DNA from: Lawsonia intracellularis PHE/MN1-00
Lineage (GTDB): Bacteria; Desulfobacterota; Desulfovibrionia; Desulfovibrionales; Desulfovibrionaceae
Length of the DNA stretch: 64,000 nucleotides
Assembly (NCBI RefSeq): GCF_000055945.1
Contig: NC_008011.1
Coordinates: forward strand, 124,001-188,000
Direction of reading: 5' to 3'
Shown: positions 17,824 to 28,229 of the stretch, piece after piece
Position numbering within the stretch: position 1 is the first letter of the stretch
Layout: every line of letters starts with the position of its first letter
The notes under the pieces: generated by a model
Databases searched by the model: none
What the model was told of the DNA's origin: nothing
Seen by the model: the letters and a program-made list of their open reading frames with translations, nothing else
Made by a program: the position numbers and the translations under genes

Positions 17824-18765
17824 TTAGGCATGCTCAACTTGCTGGATGCCATCAAGTTTCCAAGAACCCTCACCAGAAGCAGGGCGTACAAAGTGCCATA
17901 TTTCTCGAACTTCAATAGGGGATTCTTGAGATTGGTTTTCTTTAAGAAGTACATTAAAATATACAGAGACAAGTTCCTCATCTTCTATTTTTTTCACATC
18001 TACTACAGATGCATTAACTAACATAATCTCTGTTGTCTCTGGATTTGGATTTTCAGTAATTTGTTGCTGAAGTTCATTTAAAAAACCAGGTGTAGTGAAT
18101 TGTTGAATATCTTCTAAATCTCTATTATCCCATGCAGCATTAAGTCTCACATATGCTGCCTTTGCGCCTTTAAGGAATTCTTCTTCATTAAAGTCTATAG
18201 GTATATTGGTTGTTATAGCTTGATTAGATACATCTGCTGAATATGTTGTGTGTTGTGACTTGAGAGATTCCCAACCTGTACCTGATAATGTTGTTGAACG
18301 AGGTATAGGCATTTCAGATGTTAGTGGTTGTTGTGTGGCGTAAAGTGAATTAGTTACAGAAGCTTCATTTGATGTGATTTTTCTTTTAAAGAAAAGCCGG
18401 TAGGCTAGATATACAAGTCCAGCAATAAGAATGAGATCTAAAAAGCCTCCTCCAGAAAATCCATGTCCTGAAAGTAATGAGCCAATAAGCGTTCCTGCTA
18501 AGAGTCCACCAAAAATACCACCTAATCCACCAAAACCACGAGAAGCTGTGTTTGCAACGCTTCCTTGTTGAATTTGTTGTGATATATTAGACTGTTGACG
18601 CATCATTGGTGAAGATGGAATAGGCTTTGAATATGGTCTATTCATAAATGATTTCCCACCAAATGAGCGTCCGCCACCAATACGTGCATAAGCTTTATGC
18701 CATCCAAGGACAAGAACTGTAACAGTAAGTAATAAACATATACAAACAGTAATTTTTTGAAACAT
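17824..18765 (-). CDS. Tim44-like domain membrane protein
   Basis: A 313-residue protein with a signal sequence or first membrane helix (about 5-22), then a Gly/Ser/Arg-rich stretch (GGGRSFGGKSFMNRPYS), a Gly-rich segment (GFGGLGGIFGGLLAGTLIG) and a second membrane helix at about 109-124 followed by basic FKRKI. The C-terminal 120 residues form a Tim44/MRPL45-like domain (AAYVRLNAAWDNRDLEDIQQ and VYFNVLLKE). This domain order is common in beta- and delta-proteobacteria. The role is unknown; membrane lipid binding is a possibility drawn from mitochondrial Tim44. It is transcribed alone, convergent with xerC. Confidence 0.85.
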   Translation of the reverse strand: MFQKITVCICLLLTVTVLVLGWHKAYARIGGGRSFGGKSFMNRPYSKPIPSSPMMRQQSNISQQIQQGSVANTASRGFGGLGGIFGGLLAGTLIGSLLSGHGFSGGGFLDLILIAGLVYLAYRLFFKRKITSNEASVTNSLYATQQPLTSEMPIPRSTTLSGTGWESLKSQHTTYSADVSNQAITTNIPIDFNEEEFLKGAKAAYVRLNAAWDNRDLEDIQQFTTPGFLNELQQQITENPNPETTEIMLVNASVVDVKKIEDEELVSVYFNVLLKENQSQESPIEVREIWHFVRPASGEGSWKLDGIQQVEHA

Positions 18766-18957
18766 ATATTGATCCTAGAAATAGTTATTGTTATGCACAA
18801 CCAAGGTATAAATAAGAGTAGAAGTAAAAAAAACAAGGTTTAAATTTTGATAAAAATAATAAGACGATAGATATATAAGTTATATTGTGAAGATTAGAAT
18901 TTTTTTTTAATAAGTCAAGTTTTTTATATAGCAAATTTAATGAGCGTTAATAGCTAG

Positions 18958-20319
18958 TTATTGGTTACGCTTTTTATGTGATGAACGTAATCGAATACGT
19001 ATTGGAGCATGATGTAAGTTAAAAATTTTTCTTAAGGAGCGTTCAAGATAACGTACATATGTTTCAGATATTTTTTCTGCATCATTAACAAAAAAAACAA
19101 AAGTAGGAGGGCTAGTTTCAGCTTGAGTCAAATAAAAAAATTTGGGTCGTATACGACGTACAACAGGAGGTTGATGACGTGTAATAATTTCTTCCATAGC
19201 TCTATTTAGGACTCCTGTATTAATGCGAGTAGAACATTCAAGATAAACTTGTTCTGCCATAGCAATAATTTGATCAAGTCCTGATGACGTCACTGCAGAG
19301 ACCATAAGAATAGGAATATGAGGACAGAACTGTAGTTCTTCTTTAAATGACTTAGAAAGTAATGTCTTTTGTTTTTTTGCAATAAGATCTGTTTTGTTAA
19401 TAAGAAGAATAAAAGGTATTTTTCTAGTGTCTAAAAGATCAAGCAGACGTTTATCTTGAGCTGTGATGCCTTCTGTAGCATCAATCACATATAGTGTAAT
19501 GTTAGCTTTAGTTGCACTTTTTATAGATGCGTTTACAGAAAAGCGTTCAACAGGATCTGTAATTTTTGTTCTACGACGAATACCTGCTGTATCTACAAAA
19601 AGATACTGTGTTTTGTTAAAAATAAAAGGAATATCAATACTATCACGAGTTGTTCCTGCAATATTGCTTACTATTAGTTTATTTTTACCAATTATTGCAT
19701 TTATAATAGAGGATTTCCCAGCATTAGGGCGTCCAATTATTGCTAGTTTTAGTGCAGCTTGGGCAGTAGACTGATCCTTTATATTTTCATTATTGGGTAA
19801 TAATAAAGAAAGTTCATTTTCTAGTTGTCTAATATTATGACCGTGTTCAGCCGAAACAGCAATCATAGGTAAACCTAAGATATGAAATTCTGCAACTATT
19901 TGATCCTCTTTCTCTATTCCATCAACTTTATTGACGGCAAGTAATATTGGCTTACCTGTTTTTCGAAGAAATAATGCTAAGTGCTCATCAAAAGGTAATA
20001 ATCCATCACGAGCATTGACAATAAGACAGATAGCTTGAGATTCTTCTATAGCTAATTGGACTTGTTGAAAGATATCTTTTTCAAAGCCATGTAATTCATC
20101 AATGATATTGATAGTAGAATAATGGCTATCTAGTATAACTCCTCCTGTATCAATAAGAATAAATGATGGATGACCTATAGATTGAACTAGTCCTTCCATT
20201 CGATCTCGAGTAACTCCTGGCCGATCATGTGTAATAGCTCTATTTTTGCGTATAAGTCTATTAAAAAGGGTAGATTTACCAACATTTGGTCGACCTACTA
20301 GAGCTATTTTCGGTAACAT
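18958..20319 (-). CDS. der: Ribosome-assembly GTPase Der (EngA)
   Basis: Essential double GTPase needed for maturation of the 50S ribosomal subunit. The 453-residue protein has two tandem G domains. The first has GRPNVGKST (residues 8-16), DTGG and NKVD; the second has GRPNAGKSS (near 200), DTAGIRRR and NKTD. A C-terminal KH-like domain carries PPTFVFFVND and ends in a basic tail (RLRSSHKKRNQ). The protein begins MLPKIALVG, and the upstream bases contain AGAGAAC as a moderate ribosome-binding site. serS is upstream on the same strand with a 94-base gap, so an operon is possible. Confidence 0.96.
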   Translation of the reverse strand: MLPKIALVGRPNVGKSTLFNRLIRKNRAITHDRPGVTRDRMEGLVQSIGHPSFILIDTGGVILDSHYSTINIIDELHGFEKDIFQQVQLAIEESQAICLIVNARDGLLPFDEHLALFLRKTGKPILLAVNKVDGIEKEDQIVAEFHILGLPMIAVSAEHGHNIRQLENELSLLLPNNENIKDQSTAQAALKLAIIGRPNAGKSSIINAIIGKNKLIVSNIAGTTRDSIDIPFIFNKTQYLFVDTAGIRRRTKITDPVERFSVNASIKSATKANITLYVIDATEGITAQDKRLLDLLDTRKIPFILLINKTDLIAKKQKTLLSKSFKEELQFCPHIPILMVSAVTSSGLDQIIAMAEQVYLECSTRINTGVLNRAMEEIITRHQPPVVRRIRPKFFYLTQAETSPPTFVFFVNDAEKISETYVRYLERSLRKIFNLHHAPIRIRLRSSHKKRNQ

Positions 20320-20413
20320 ACAAGTTCTCTTTTTTCTTTAAAATGGCTAGTAATATGATAATAATAAGAAAGAAGTATATTATTTATATAAGTTATGATT
20401 GAATATGATAAAA

Positions 20414-21688
20414 CTATGGCTCAATACACTCTATGCCTCCCATATATGGAACAAGTTTTTTAGGAAGTTTAACAGAGCCATCTTTTTGTTGACCATTTTC
20501 TAAGATAGCAACAATGGTACGTCCAATGGGTAACCCAGAGCCATTTAGTGTATGGACAAACTGTGTTTTTTCTCCAGAAGAGGCACGAAAACGAATATTA
20601 GCTCGTCGAGCCTGAAAAGATTCGCAGTTAGAACATGAAGATATTTCTTTATATGTGTTTTGTCCAGGAAGCCAAACTTCTATATCATATGTTTTACTTG
20701 AAGAAAACCCTAGATCACCAGTGCACAGAACAACTGTTCTATAAGGAAGTTCAAGTTGTTCCAATAATGTTTCAGCACTTTTCCTCATTTGTTCCAAAAG
20801 ATCATAGGATTGATCTGGATGAGAAAAATAGACCATTTCAACTTTTGTAAATTGGTGTTGTCGAATAAGTCCTTTTGTATCTTTACCTGCAGAACCTGCT
20901 TCTGAACGAAAACATGCTGTTTGAGCACAGTAAGATAGAGGTAATAGGTATTCATCAATAATTTCGTCAGAGTGTATATTTGTAAGAGGAACTTCTGCAG
21001 TAGGAATCAAAAAATAGTCTGTTCCTTCTAGTTTAAAAAGGTCATCTGCAAATTTTGGTAGTTGACCTGTATTTGTCATTGATTTTTCATTAACAATGAG
21101 TGGGGGTAGAACTTCTGTACGGCCTTGGGCTAGATGAAAATCAAGAAAAAAATTAATTAATGAACGCTCAAGTCGAGCTGCCCATTTCCATAGTATTGTA
21201 AAACGACTTCCTGTAATTTTACTTGCTCGTTCAAAGTCTAATCCTTGAAGAGTGGAACCTAGTTCCCAATGTTCCTTTGGTTGAAAATCAAATATAGGTA
21301 TTTCACCCCATCTATATATTTCTTTATTATCAGTTTCATCTTTTCCAATTGGAACACTGTAGTGTGGGATATTAGGGACAGCAAGCATCCAGTCATAGAG
21401 TTCATTTTTTACTTGATTTATCATATTGTCTAATACAACAATTTTTGACGAAAGTTCAGAAAGTTCTGCAATAATAGTATTTGTATTTTCACCATTACGC
21501 TTCATTTGTGCAACTTGAATAGAAGCTTGGTTACGTTTAGCCTTAAGAGTTTCAACTTCAGAAAGAAGTTCACGCCGTTTAGTATCAAGCTCTTCAAAAC
21601 TTGTTATATTAAGTGGAGATCCTCTATGAATAAGTGCAGTTGACACTATTTCAGGTTTTTTTTGTAACAATTTAAGATCTAACAACAC
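20414..21688 (-). CDS. serS: Seryl-tRNA synthetase
   Basis: Charges tRNA-Ser (and tRNA-Sec) with serine. The N-terminal 110 residues form the long antiparallel coiled coil that grips the tRNA's long variable arm (from [18 protein letters not shown]). The class II catalytic core has motif 2 ([17 protein letters not shown]) and motif 3 ([18 protein letters not shown]). The 424-residue length is normal. A substrate, a tRNA-Ser, is encoded at 53565 in this window. selA at 38.9 kb also depends on this enzyme's product, Ser-tRNA-Sec. The upstream 263 bases are shared with the divergent lipoprotein gene. Confidence 0.96.
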   Translation of the reverse strand: MLLDLKLLQKKPEIVSTALIHRGSPLNITSFEELDTKRRELLSEVETLKAKRNQASIQVAQMKRNGENTNTIIAELSELSSKIVVLDNMINQVKNELYDWMLAVPNIPHYSVPIGKDETDNKEIYRWGEIPIFDFQPKEHWELGSTLQGLDFERASKITGSRFTILWKWAARLERSLINFFLDFHLAQGRTEVLPPLIVNEKSMTNTGQLPKFADDLFKLEGTDYFLIPTAEVPLTNIHSDEIIDEYLLPLSYCAQTACFRSEAGSAGKDTKGLIRQHQFTKVEMVYFSHPDQSYDLLEQMRKSAETLLEQLELPYRTVVLCTGDLGFSSSKTYDIEVWLPGQNTYKEISSCSNCESFQARRANIRFRASSGEKTQFVHTLNGSGLPIGRTIVAILENGQQKDGSVKLPKKLVPYMGGIECIEP

Positions 21689-21951
21689 TTGTCCTTTATA
21701 ATTACCATTAGTATAGTTATGAGTATTATCAGTAGTAAAAGTATTCTTTTGTAAAGAAAAAGAAGTATAAAAGTTATATTATACTGTATCAGGTTTAGAG
21801 TAAAGAAAGTATCACGTCAACTAATAGCTTATGTTATCTTAGTACCTTATTGTTTTTTAACCATACCATATTATAGAAGATAGGATTGCATGTCTTGTAT
21901 AAAAATAATATAGTTTCTTATTCATAATTATATTTTTAGGAGAGGCCTACT

Positions 21952-22530
21952 ATGGGTAATAGTATTTTACAGGTAGTCATTAAACTCTCTTTATTTTTTT
22001 TCATAATCCTTTTAGGTTGTGGACCATCAAATAAAGTTAACTTGATATATCCAAAAGGTGAAATTGTCCTTCCTAAATCAGGAGCTCCTAGAGTAGTGGT
22101 TGTATTATTTCATGGCTCCAATAAACTTCATACGATTGGGACAAAAACGGATGGTTCTCACTTTATGCCTACATCTCCAGTTACTGAGTGGATAAGTAGA
22201 TCTTTAGCAGAGGAACTCTCTAAGCAAGGTTTACAAGTCTCTTATGCAAGAGATTTAGCTCAGGCAAAGATGAGCAATCCTAACTATATAGTGACTGGAA
22301 CTATAAGTGAAGTATGGGTGGTTGAAGAAAACCCTGCAACGTTTACTGCTGCCATTGGATTAAAAGTTTCTCTTTCAAATAATAAAGGAGTAATTTATAC
22401 AGAAAACTTCAACTCTTCTCAAGAAAGACAATCTATTCCAATAGGTTCTCAAGTTGAAGTATTACTTTCTACCACATTAAAAAGTCTTCTTGAGTCAATA
22501 GCTAAGAAAATTCATTCAGAAATCCACTAG
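21952..22530 (+). CDS. Predicted lipoprotein, YajG-like
   Basis: A 192-residue protein with a clear lipoprotein signal: hydrophobic FFFIILLGC with the lipid-bearing Cys23. The mature part alternates short beta segments with a variable loop, resembling YajG-type or LPS-assembly-type small lipoproteins (for example the stretch YIVTGTISEVWVVEE). I cannot assign a family firmly. AGGAGAGG precedes the ATG closely. The TPR protein follows after 17 bases, so the pair is cotranscribed and probably acts together in the envelope. Confidence 0.75.
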   Translation: MGNSILQVVIKLSLFFFIILLGCGPSNKVNLIYPKGEIVLPKSGAPRVVVVLFHGSNKLHTIGTKTDGSHFMPTSPVTEWISRSLAEELSKQGLQVSYARDLAQAKMSNPNYIVTGTISEVWVVEENPATFTAAIGLKVSLSNNKGVIYTENFNSSQERQSIPIGSQVEVLLSTTLKSLLESIAKKIHSEIH

Positions 22531-22547
22531 CCACGAGAACATCATTT

Positions 22548-23627
22548 ATGAATGAAGTAAGTGTAGGGATAGAAGATGGAGATAGTATAGCATGTCAAAA
22601 ACAATGGGGATACTTTAGTATAATTACCTATATTCTCCTATTTTTTTTGATTTTTTCTCCATCTATTACTATAGCAAAAGAACCTATACTTGAAGTAACT
22701 TATACAATTCCCTACCATGCACATTTAGTTACAGAGCCTGTTATACAAATAGCTGAAGCTGCCACTAAATTACATGCATTAGAGCAGACTAGAAGTAATT
22801 TTACATCAAACTTGGCTGTAAAGTTAGAATTAAGGACAAGGGAGCAACAATTAGCATTAGCATCGGCTATATATTTTGTCTCTATTCATGAGAGAACTGT
22901 ACTTGATGGCCCTAAACTTTCTATAAAAGCACATGTATATCCTTCATCAGAAAAAATATTAGACGATCATATTCGTCAATTATTACGTCAACAGGATCAT
23001 CTTCAGCTTAGACTGTTGGCAGTAAATCAGCTTGAACAATATATTAATGAAGGTGTTGAACTTCTTAATCAAGCACATCTATGTTCTAGTGCTGATATAC
23101 GGTGTAAACATGATGATTCACTTGTACCAAAAATTAAACGAACTTCTAATCGTATTAAGGCATTGGAGTTGTTTCTAGTTGAATTAAATGATTTTGAACA
23201 TGTTTGGGCAAATCCAGAAAAGTCTGTTTTAACTTTTTCAGAAGCAACAGCATTAGATCCTGATAATTCTTTATTATGGTTAGGGGTTGGAGAGTGTCTG
23301 GTGCTTTTAAATAGACCATATGAAAGTATTAAAGCATTTCAGAAAGTTATGATAAAGAATAATATACCTGCTCGTACATTATATATGCGTGGAATAGCTC
23401 ATTTACAGATGTATCTTCCTGGACTTGCTATAAAAGATATTTCTCAAGCATTGCAGTTAGAGCCAGAGCACCCCAGTTGGTGGAGAGCTCTTGGCACAGC
23501 TAAACTTGTTGCAGGTGATACAGTAGCAATGTGTGCCGATTTTTATCAAGCATGTGCTATGGGGGATTGTGAAGGACTAGCTGAAGTCCGTGAACAAAAT
23601 TTTTGTTTAGTATCTCCTGAATTTTAA
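22548..23627 (+). CDS. Exported TPR-repeat protein of unknown function
   Basis: A 359-residue protein. A polar N-terminus of 23 residues precedes a hydrophobic stretch (about 24-43; ITYILLFFLIFSPSITIAKE) that ends in a plausible signal-peptidase site. Residues 50-220 are helical with no known motif. Residues 225-340 hold two to three tetratricopeptide repeats (LWLGVGECLVLLNRPYESIK, then YMRGIAHLQMYLPGLAIKDI, then WWRALGTAKLVAGDTVAM). The last part contains several cysteines. No good ribosome-binding site precedes the ATG, and translation may be coupled to the lipoprotein gene 17 bases upstream. Confidence 0.75.
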   Translation: MNEVSVGIEDGDSIACQKQWGYFSIITYILLFFLIFSPSITIAKEPILEVTYTIPYHAHLVTEPVIQIAEAATKLHALEQTRSNFTSNLAVKLELRTREQQLALASAIYFVSIHERTVLDGPKLSIKAHVYPSSEKILDDHIRQLLRQQDHLQLRLLAVNQLEQYINEGVELLNQAHLCSSADIRCKHDDSLVPKIKRTSNRIKALELFLVELNDFEHVWANPEKSVLTFSEATALDPDNSLLWLGVGECLVLLNRPYESIKAFQKVMIKNNIPARTLYMRGIAHLQMYLPGLAIKDISQALQLEPEHPSWWRALGTAKLVAGDTVAMCADFYQACAMGDCEGLAEVREQNFCLVSPEF

Positions 23628-23698
23628 TATAGAAAAAAATTATAATTACATGGTAATAATTTTTATAGGTTCTAGATAACGTTAGTTATGAGGCAAAT

Positions 23699-25210
23699 AT
23701 GAAAGTATATCTCATTGGAGCAGGACCAGGTGATCCTGGTTTACTTACAGTTAAGGGAAAAGAAATATTACAGCAAGCTGATGTTATTATGTATGATTTT
23801 TTAGTTAATGAAATCCTGCTTAACTATGCAAAACCAGATGCTGAAATTATTTATGTTGGGAAAAAAGGTAATTCATCATATACCTCACCTCAAGATGAAA
23901 TAACACAATTACTTATAACTAAGGCAAAAGAAGGAAAAATAATAGCACGATTAAAAGGAGGAGATCCATATATTTTTGGTAGAGGTGCTGAAGAAGCTGA
24001 AGCACTTGTTTTAGCTGGTATTCCGTTTGAAGAAATACCTGGTATAACAAGTACCATTGCTGCACCTGCATATGCAGGTATTCCTTTAACACATAGAGAT
24101 TATACATCGTCAGTAACATTTATTACAGGACATGAAGATCCTGATAAGATTGATTCAGCCCATAATTGGTCTGCATTAGCTCATAGTGCGAATACATTAG
24201 TTTTTGTGATGGGCATGAAAAATCTTCCTGAGATTTCAAAAAATTTAATACAAGCAGGATTATCTCCTGATACACCAGCAGCACTTATTTTTTGGGGAAC
24301 AACAGCAAAACATAAGAGTTTAGCTTCTACAGTTAAAAATCTCCCTGAAGAAGCAAAAAAGAATGGTTTTACAAATCCTTCTATTATTGTCATAGGTAAG
24401 GTTGTTACATTTCATAGTACATTAAATTGGTTTGAACAAAAACCATTATTAGGAAAAAGTATTGTTGTTACTCGTGCAAGAGAGCAGGCAAGTTCTTTAG
24501 CAAGGCTACTTACTGAATTAGGAGCTGAAGTTATTCAGTTTCCTACAATTGATATAACACCAGTTACAGAAACAGCTACGATTGATCAATATGTACATAA
24601 AATAAAAGAATATGATTGGATTATCTTTACTTCAGTAAATGGTGTTCGATTTTTTTGGGAACGTCTTATAGCTTTTAAATTAGATGCAAGGGTATTTGCA
24701 GGTGTGAGTATTGTAGCTATTGGACCTGCTACAGCAGAAGCTATAAGAGAAAAAGGAATTCAGCCTGACTTTGTTCCAGAAGAATATATTGCAGAAAGTA
24801 TTGCAGATGGATTAGTGAAACTTGGAGTTAAAGGGAAACGTATTTTACTCCCAAGAGCACAAGAAGCACGAGAAGTTCTTCCTAACAAGTTACGCGAGGC
24901 TGGAGCAACAGTTGATATTGTCCCAGTTTATGAAACACGTCTTGCTATTAAACTTCAGGATAATATATTACAACTCTTAGAACAAGGAACGTTAGATTGT
25001 ATTACTTTTGCTTCTTCTTCAACAGTAGAGAATTTTTTTGAACATATTCCTATAACTGTGCTAAAAAAATATCGTCTTCCAAAATTTGCAACTATTGGTC
25101 CAGTGACATCTAATACATTAAAAAAATATGGATTTGAGTATGATATACAGCCAACAAAATACACGATTCCTGATTTAGTTAATGCTATCGCTGATACCTA
25201 TAAAGGTTAA
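23699..25210 (+). CDS. cobA-hemD: Fused uroporphyrinogen-III C-methyltransferase / uroporphyrinogen-III synthase
   Basis: A two-domain tetrapyrrole enzyme of 503 residues. Residues 1-240 are the SAM-dependent methyltransferase that makes precorrin-2 (GAGPGDPGLLTVKG, YVGKKG, ARLKGGDPYIFGRGAEEA). Residues 256-500 are uroporphyrinogen-III synthase, which closes and inverts ring D (VVTRAREQASSLARLL, FTSVNGVRFFWERL, AIGPATAEAI, TIGPVTSNTL). The fusion channels hydroxymethylbilane towards siroheme, heme or cobalamin and is common in Desulfovibrio and Clostridia. It is the third gene of a probable operon; the gap to the TPR gene is 71 bases and to purN 28 bases. Confidence 0.95.
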   Translation: MKVYLIGAGPGDPGLLTVKGKEILQQADVIMYDFLVNEILLNYAKPDAEIIYVGKKGNSSYTSPQDEITQLLITKAKEGKIIARLKGGDPYIFGRGAEEAEALVLAGIPFEEIPGITSTIAAPAYAGIPLTHRDYTSSVTFITGHEDPDKIDSAHNWSALAHSANTLVFVMGMKNLPEISKNLIQAGLSPDTPAALIFWGTTAKHKSLASTVKNLPEEAKKNGFTNPSIIVIGKVVTFHSTLNWFEQKPLLGKSIVVTRAREQASSLARLLTELGAEVIQFPTIDITPVTETATIDQYVHKIKEYDWIIFTSVNGVRFFWERLIAFKLDARVFAGVSIVAIGPATAEAIREKGIQPDFVPEEYIAESIADGLVKLGVKGKRILLPRAQEAREVLPNKLREAGATVDIVPVYETRLAIKLQDNILQLLEQGTLDCITFASSSTVENFFEHIPITVLKKYRLPKFATIGPVTSNTLKKYGFEYDIQPTKYTIPDLVNAIADTYKG

Positions 25211-25238
25211 TATAAAAAGGTAGAAAGGTTTTTATAAT

Positions 25239-25922
25239 ATGTCATTAAAAATAGCTGTATTTGGCTCTGGAAATGGAGGAAATTTTCAAGCTATTCAAGA
25301 TCATATTACAAAAGGCACCCTTAATGCAGAAATTAAACTCTTAGTTTGTGATAAGTCTGATGCTTATATTATAGAGAGAGCTAAAAAGGAGAATATTCCT
25401 TATTTTATTGTTAGTTATACAAAAGATAAAAGTAGAGAGGAGATCGATAAAACAATTCTTGATGCAGTTCAAGAGGCAGATGTAGATGTACTTGTTCTTG
25501 CAGGGTATATGCGTCTACTGTCATCAGTTGTCATTAAGGTGTTTCATAACCGTATTCTAAATATTCATCCCTCACTACTTCCAGCATTTCCTGGTGTTCA
25601 TGGTATACATGATGCTCAAACATGGGGTGTAAAATTTACAGGATGTACTGTACATTTTGTTGATGAAATGATGGATAATGGTTCTATCATTATCCAAGCA
25701 TGTATTCCTGTCGTAGATGGTGAATCATTGGAAACATTACAACAGAGAATTCATGAACAAGAACATAGGATATATCCACAAGCATTACAGTGGATGGCAG
25801 ATAATAGGCTTGAATTATGTGAAAGTAGTAGGATGGTTAAAGTTAAAGGAGATAACCATAGGGGGTTGGCACCATTGAGTTATGGTGTACTTATTAATCC
25901 ACCTCTTGAGGAAGGATTTTAG
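25239..25922 (+). CDS. purN: Phosphoribosylglycinamide formyltransferase
   Basis: Transfers a formyl group from 10-formyl-tetrahydrofolate to GAR in step three of purine synthesis. Conserved features are the N-terminal nucleotide loop (FGSGNGGNFQAI), the catalytic NIHPSLLPAF with Asn and His, and the catalytic Asp in VDEMMDNGSIIIQA. The 227-residue length is slightly above the family average because of a 25-residue C-terminal tail. It is the last gene of the presumed operon that starts with the lipoprotein at 21952, and it is convergent with msrA. Confidence 0.93.
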   Translation: MSLKIAVFGSGNGGNFQAIQDHITKGTLNAEIKLLVCDKSDAYIIERAKKENIPYFIVSYTKDKSREEIDKTILDAVQEADVDVLVLAGYMRLLSSVVIKVFHNRILNIHPSLLPAFPGVHGIHDAQTWGVKFTGCTVHFVDEMMDNGSIIIQACIPVVDGESLETLQQRIHEQEHRIYPQALQWMADNRLELCESSRMVKVKGDNHRGLAPLSYGVLINPPLEEGF

Positions 25923-25997
25923 ATATTTTTTATATTAGGTATGGAAAAATAAACTCATTAATATAGGTAAAGAGAGTTCTGAAATAATAGATAACGT

Positions 25998-26480
25998 TTA
26001 AAAGCGTTTCACTCTTAAATGACAACCTCCACGTCCTGTTTTTTCTGTAAAATTTTGATGATATTCTTCAGCAGGATAGAAAGTTGATACAGGAAGAAGT
26101 TGTGTAACTATAGGTAGATTAGTTTGTTTTAATTGTTTTATTATTTGTTCTGCAATATCTTTTTGAAGTTCATTGGCATAAAAAATTACAGATCGATATT
26201 GTGTCCCTATGTCAGGACCTTGACGGTTATATTGTGTTGGATCATGTATTTCAAAAAAAAGTTTTACAAGATCTTTGTAACTAACTTGCATAGAGTCAAA
26301 ATGAACATGTACAGTTTCTGCATGTCCGGTTTGACCAGTACAAACTTGTTCATATGTTGGATTTTTTGTAGATCCACCCATGTAACCTGATACAGCATCA
26401 ATAACCCCAGGTGTATTTTGAAATACATCTTCAATGCCCCAAAAGCATCCTCCAGCAAAATAGGCATCTTCTTTACTCAT
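25998..26480 (-). CDS. msrA: Peptide methionine sulfoxide reductase MsrA
   Basis: Reduces methionine-S-sulfoxide in proteins. The catalytic Cys12 is in AGGCFWG near the N-terminus. The conserved [14 protein letters not shown] and [11 protein letters not shown] follow. The start is taken at ATG 26480 ([11 protein letters not shown]), which overlaps the msrB stop in the sequence ATGAGTAA, an arrangement typical of coupled translation. An alternative ATG six codons upstream (26498) is open but has no better ribosome-binding site. Many bacteria fuse msrA and msrB; here they are separate but overlapping. Confidence 0.94.
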   Translation of the reverse strand: MSKEDAYFAGGCFWGIEDVFQNTPGVIDAVSGYMGGSTKNPTYEQVCTGQTGHAETVHVHFDSMQVSYKDLVKLFFEIHDPTQYNRQGPDIGTQYRSVIFYANELQKDIAEQIIKQLKQTNLPIVTQLLPVSTFYPAEEYHQNFTEKTGRGGCHLRVKRF

Positions 26481-26880
26481 TTTCTGTTTGCTCACCATTT
26501 GTATGATTTTTATTCTGTGATAGTTCTATACTTGGTTCAAATAGTAATGAGAGTGAGTTTACACAATGACGAACATTTTTTTGAGTAAAATTTTCTCCTT
26601 CAAAGACATGTCCTAAATGACCATTACATGTACTACAAACAATTTCTGTTCTATATCCATCTGCGTCAGGTAATTGTTTCACCGCATTAGGAATTGTGTC
26701 ATCAAAACTAGGCCAACCACAACCTGAATCAAATTTGTCTTTGGAGTTAAAAAGAACTGCACCACACTGCCTACAAATATATGTTCCTTCTTCTTTATGG
26801 TTAACATATTTCCCTGAGAATGGAGGTTCTGTTCCTTTATGAAGAATAATCCATGCTTCTTTATCTGATAGCGGCTTCAT
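26473..26880 (-). CDS. msrB: Peptide methionine sulfoxide reductase MsrB
   Basis: Reduces methionine-R-sulfoxide, complementing MsrA. The 135-residue protein has the four zinc-binding cysteines in two CxxC pairs (CRQCGAVLF and [12 protein letters not shown]), the substrate-pocket GWPSFDD, and the catalytic cysteine in [10 protein letters not shown]. The usual HCINSAS context is slightly altered (VNSLS) but the reactive Cys is kept. It is the first gene of the msrB-msrA pair, which answers oxidative damage and would suit a bacterium living inside host cells. Confidence 0.94.
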   Translation of the reverse strand: MKPLSDKEAWIILHKGTEPPFSGKYVNHKEEGTYICRQCGAVLFNSKDKFDSGCGWPSFDDTIPNAVKQLPDADGYRTEIVCSTCNGHLGHVFEGENFTQKNVRHCVNSLSLLFEPSIELSQNKNHTNGEQTENE

Positions 26881-26924
26881 ATAATTATCCTAATAAATAA
26901 ATTACGATAGAATATCTCTACATG

Positions 26925-27581
26925 TTACGAATGACTATAGTCAATGATATCTTTTCCTAAGAGTTGAGTAATAAGTACTGTCCCACTTGTGAGGTTAGTA
27001 AGCTCATTCTGAAAGCTTTGGATATATTCATTTTGTATAGAGATAACATAGGTAACATCACTGGTAAAAAGTTCATTAATAATTATACAATGAAATTGTT
27101 GGAGAAGATGTAAAAAGGAGGAAATATGTTCATAACTTAAAACAACCTCTAGTGTTGTTGATATAGCCATCTTTTTAAGAGGTAATTCTTCTAATCCAAG
27201 TTGAATGGTTTGTTGGTAAGCTCGCATTAGCCCACCTTTACCTAGTTTAATTCCTCCAAAGTAGCGTGTTATTATAGCAGTAATTTCACCAATTTTTTTA
27301 TGGATAAGGATATTCATCATTGGTCTTCCTGCTGTACCATGTGGTTCTCCAGCATCAGAGTAACCAGTATATATTGTTTTCTCAGGAGCACCAGCAATAA
27401 AAGCCCAACAGTGATGACTAGCATTACTAAATTCATATTTTAATTTTTCTATAAAATTTTTTGCTGTTTCAACTGTTGGTGTATGTGCAATACTTATGAT
27501 AAATCGACTTTGTCTGACTGTCATTTCTCGACGATGAATATCAGTTAAATTAATATTTGGTATGAAGTAACTAAGTGACAT
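26925..27581 (-). CDS. YigZ/IMPACT family protein
   Basis: A 218-residue protein with the N-terminal UPF0029/IMPACT domain: the SRFI start, HHCWAFIAG, SDAGEPHGTAGRPM and TRYFGGIKLGKGGLMRAY are the hallmark blocks. The C-terminal part is the small DUF1949 alpha+beta domain. The family is nearly universal and binds nucleic acid or translation factors, but its bacterial job is unclear. It begins 44 bases upstream of msrB on the same strand and may be in the same transcript. Confidence 0.92.
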   Translation of the reverse strand: MSLSYFIPNINLTDIHRREMTVRQSRFIISIAHTPTVETAKNFIEKLKYEFSNASHHCWAFIAGAPEKTIYTGYSDAGEPHGTAGRPMMNILIHKKIGEITAIITRYFGGIKLGKGGLMRAYQQTIQLGLEELPLKKMAISTTLEVVLSYEHISSFLHLLQQFHCIIINELFTSDVTYVISIQNEYIQSFQNELTNLTSGTVLITQLLGKDIIDYSHS

Positions 27582-28229
27582 TCAGAAAAAATATCTTTAG
27601 TTATAATCAGATGCAATAAAAAGCTTTTATAGTATTATATTTATAGGTAACCTGGAGGCTAATACAAGGCTAGAGCTTAAATAAGTTCTTGCCATTAGCT
27701 AATTATAAATACTAAAAAAGAAAACATCTTGAAGATAGGATATAATTAAAAGGTATAATAAAAAATAAAAGGGAGTTAGTTAGCCCTAAAACGACATCCA
27801 ACTATTATACTAAGTTGAACAAGCTAATATAGTAACTATATACATTTTTTAGGTAATAGTTAGACTGTTATAACGTTTTTATAACATAGAGTATGTTAAC
27901 ATTAAAGTAAGATATGTTGATATATAACAAACAAATGAGATTTTTATAATTAATATAAAATTATGATAGTTAAATATGATATTTTAGATAAATAAAAAAA
28001 TTTTTAAAATTAATAAGTTAGTTATAACCCCTTAGTTTGGTTAAAAATAAATTTTTATTTATTTACATTGAAGAATATTGTTTTAATGATATATGTTATT
28101 TGATTTAGTCAAGGAAGTTGACATGTAGTAATAGGTTTTATGCTATATGTGTTTATTGTACTATTAGTAATGAATAGATTATTGCTTATAGATAACCACA
28201 TGATATGTGAATATAAGTAAGAGGTATTA
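27582..28229. other. Long non-coding gap
   Basis: About 650 bases, very AT-rich, between divergent YigZ and CcdA-like genes. It must hold both promoters. I read all frames and found no coding remnant and no hairpin strong enough to call. The long empty gap is in line with a shrinking, decaying genome. Confidence 0.45.
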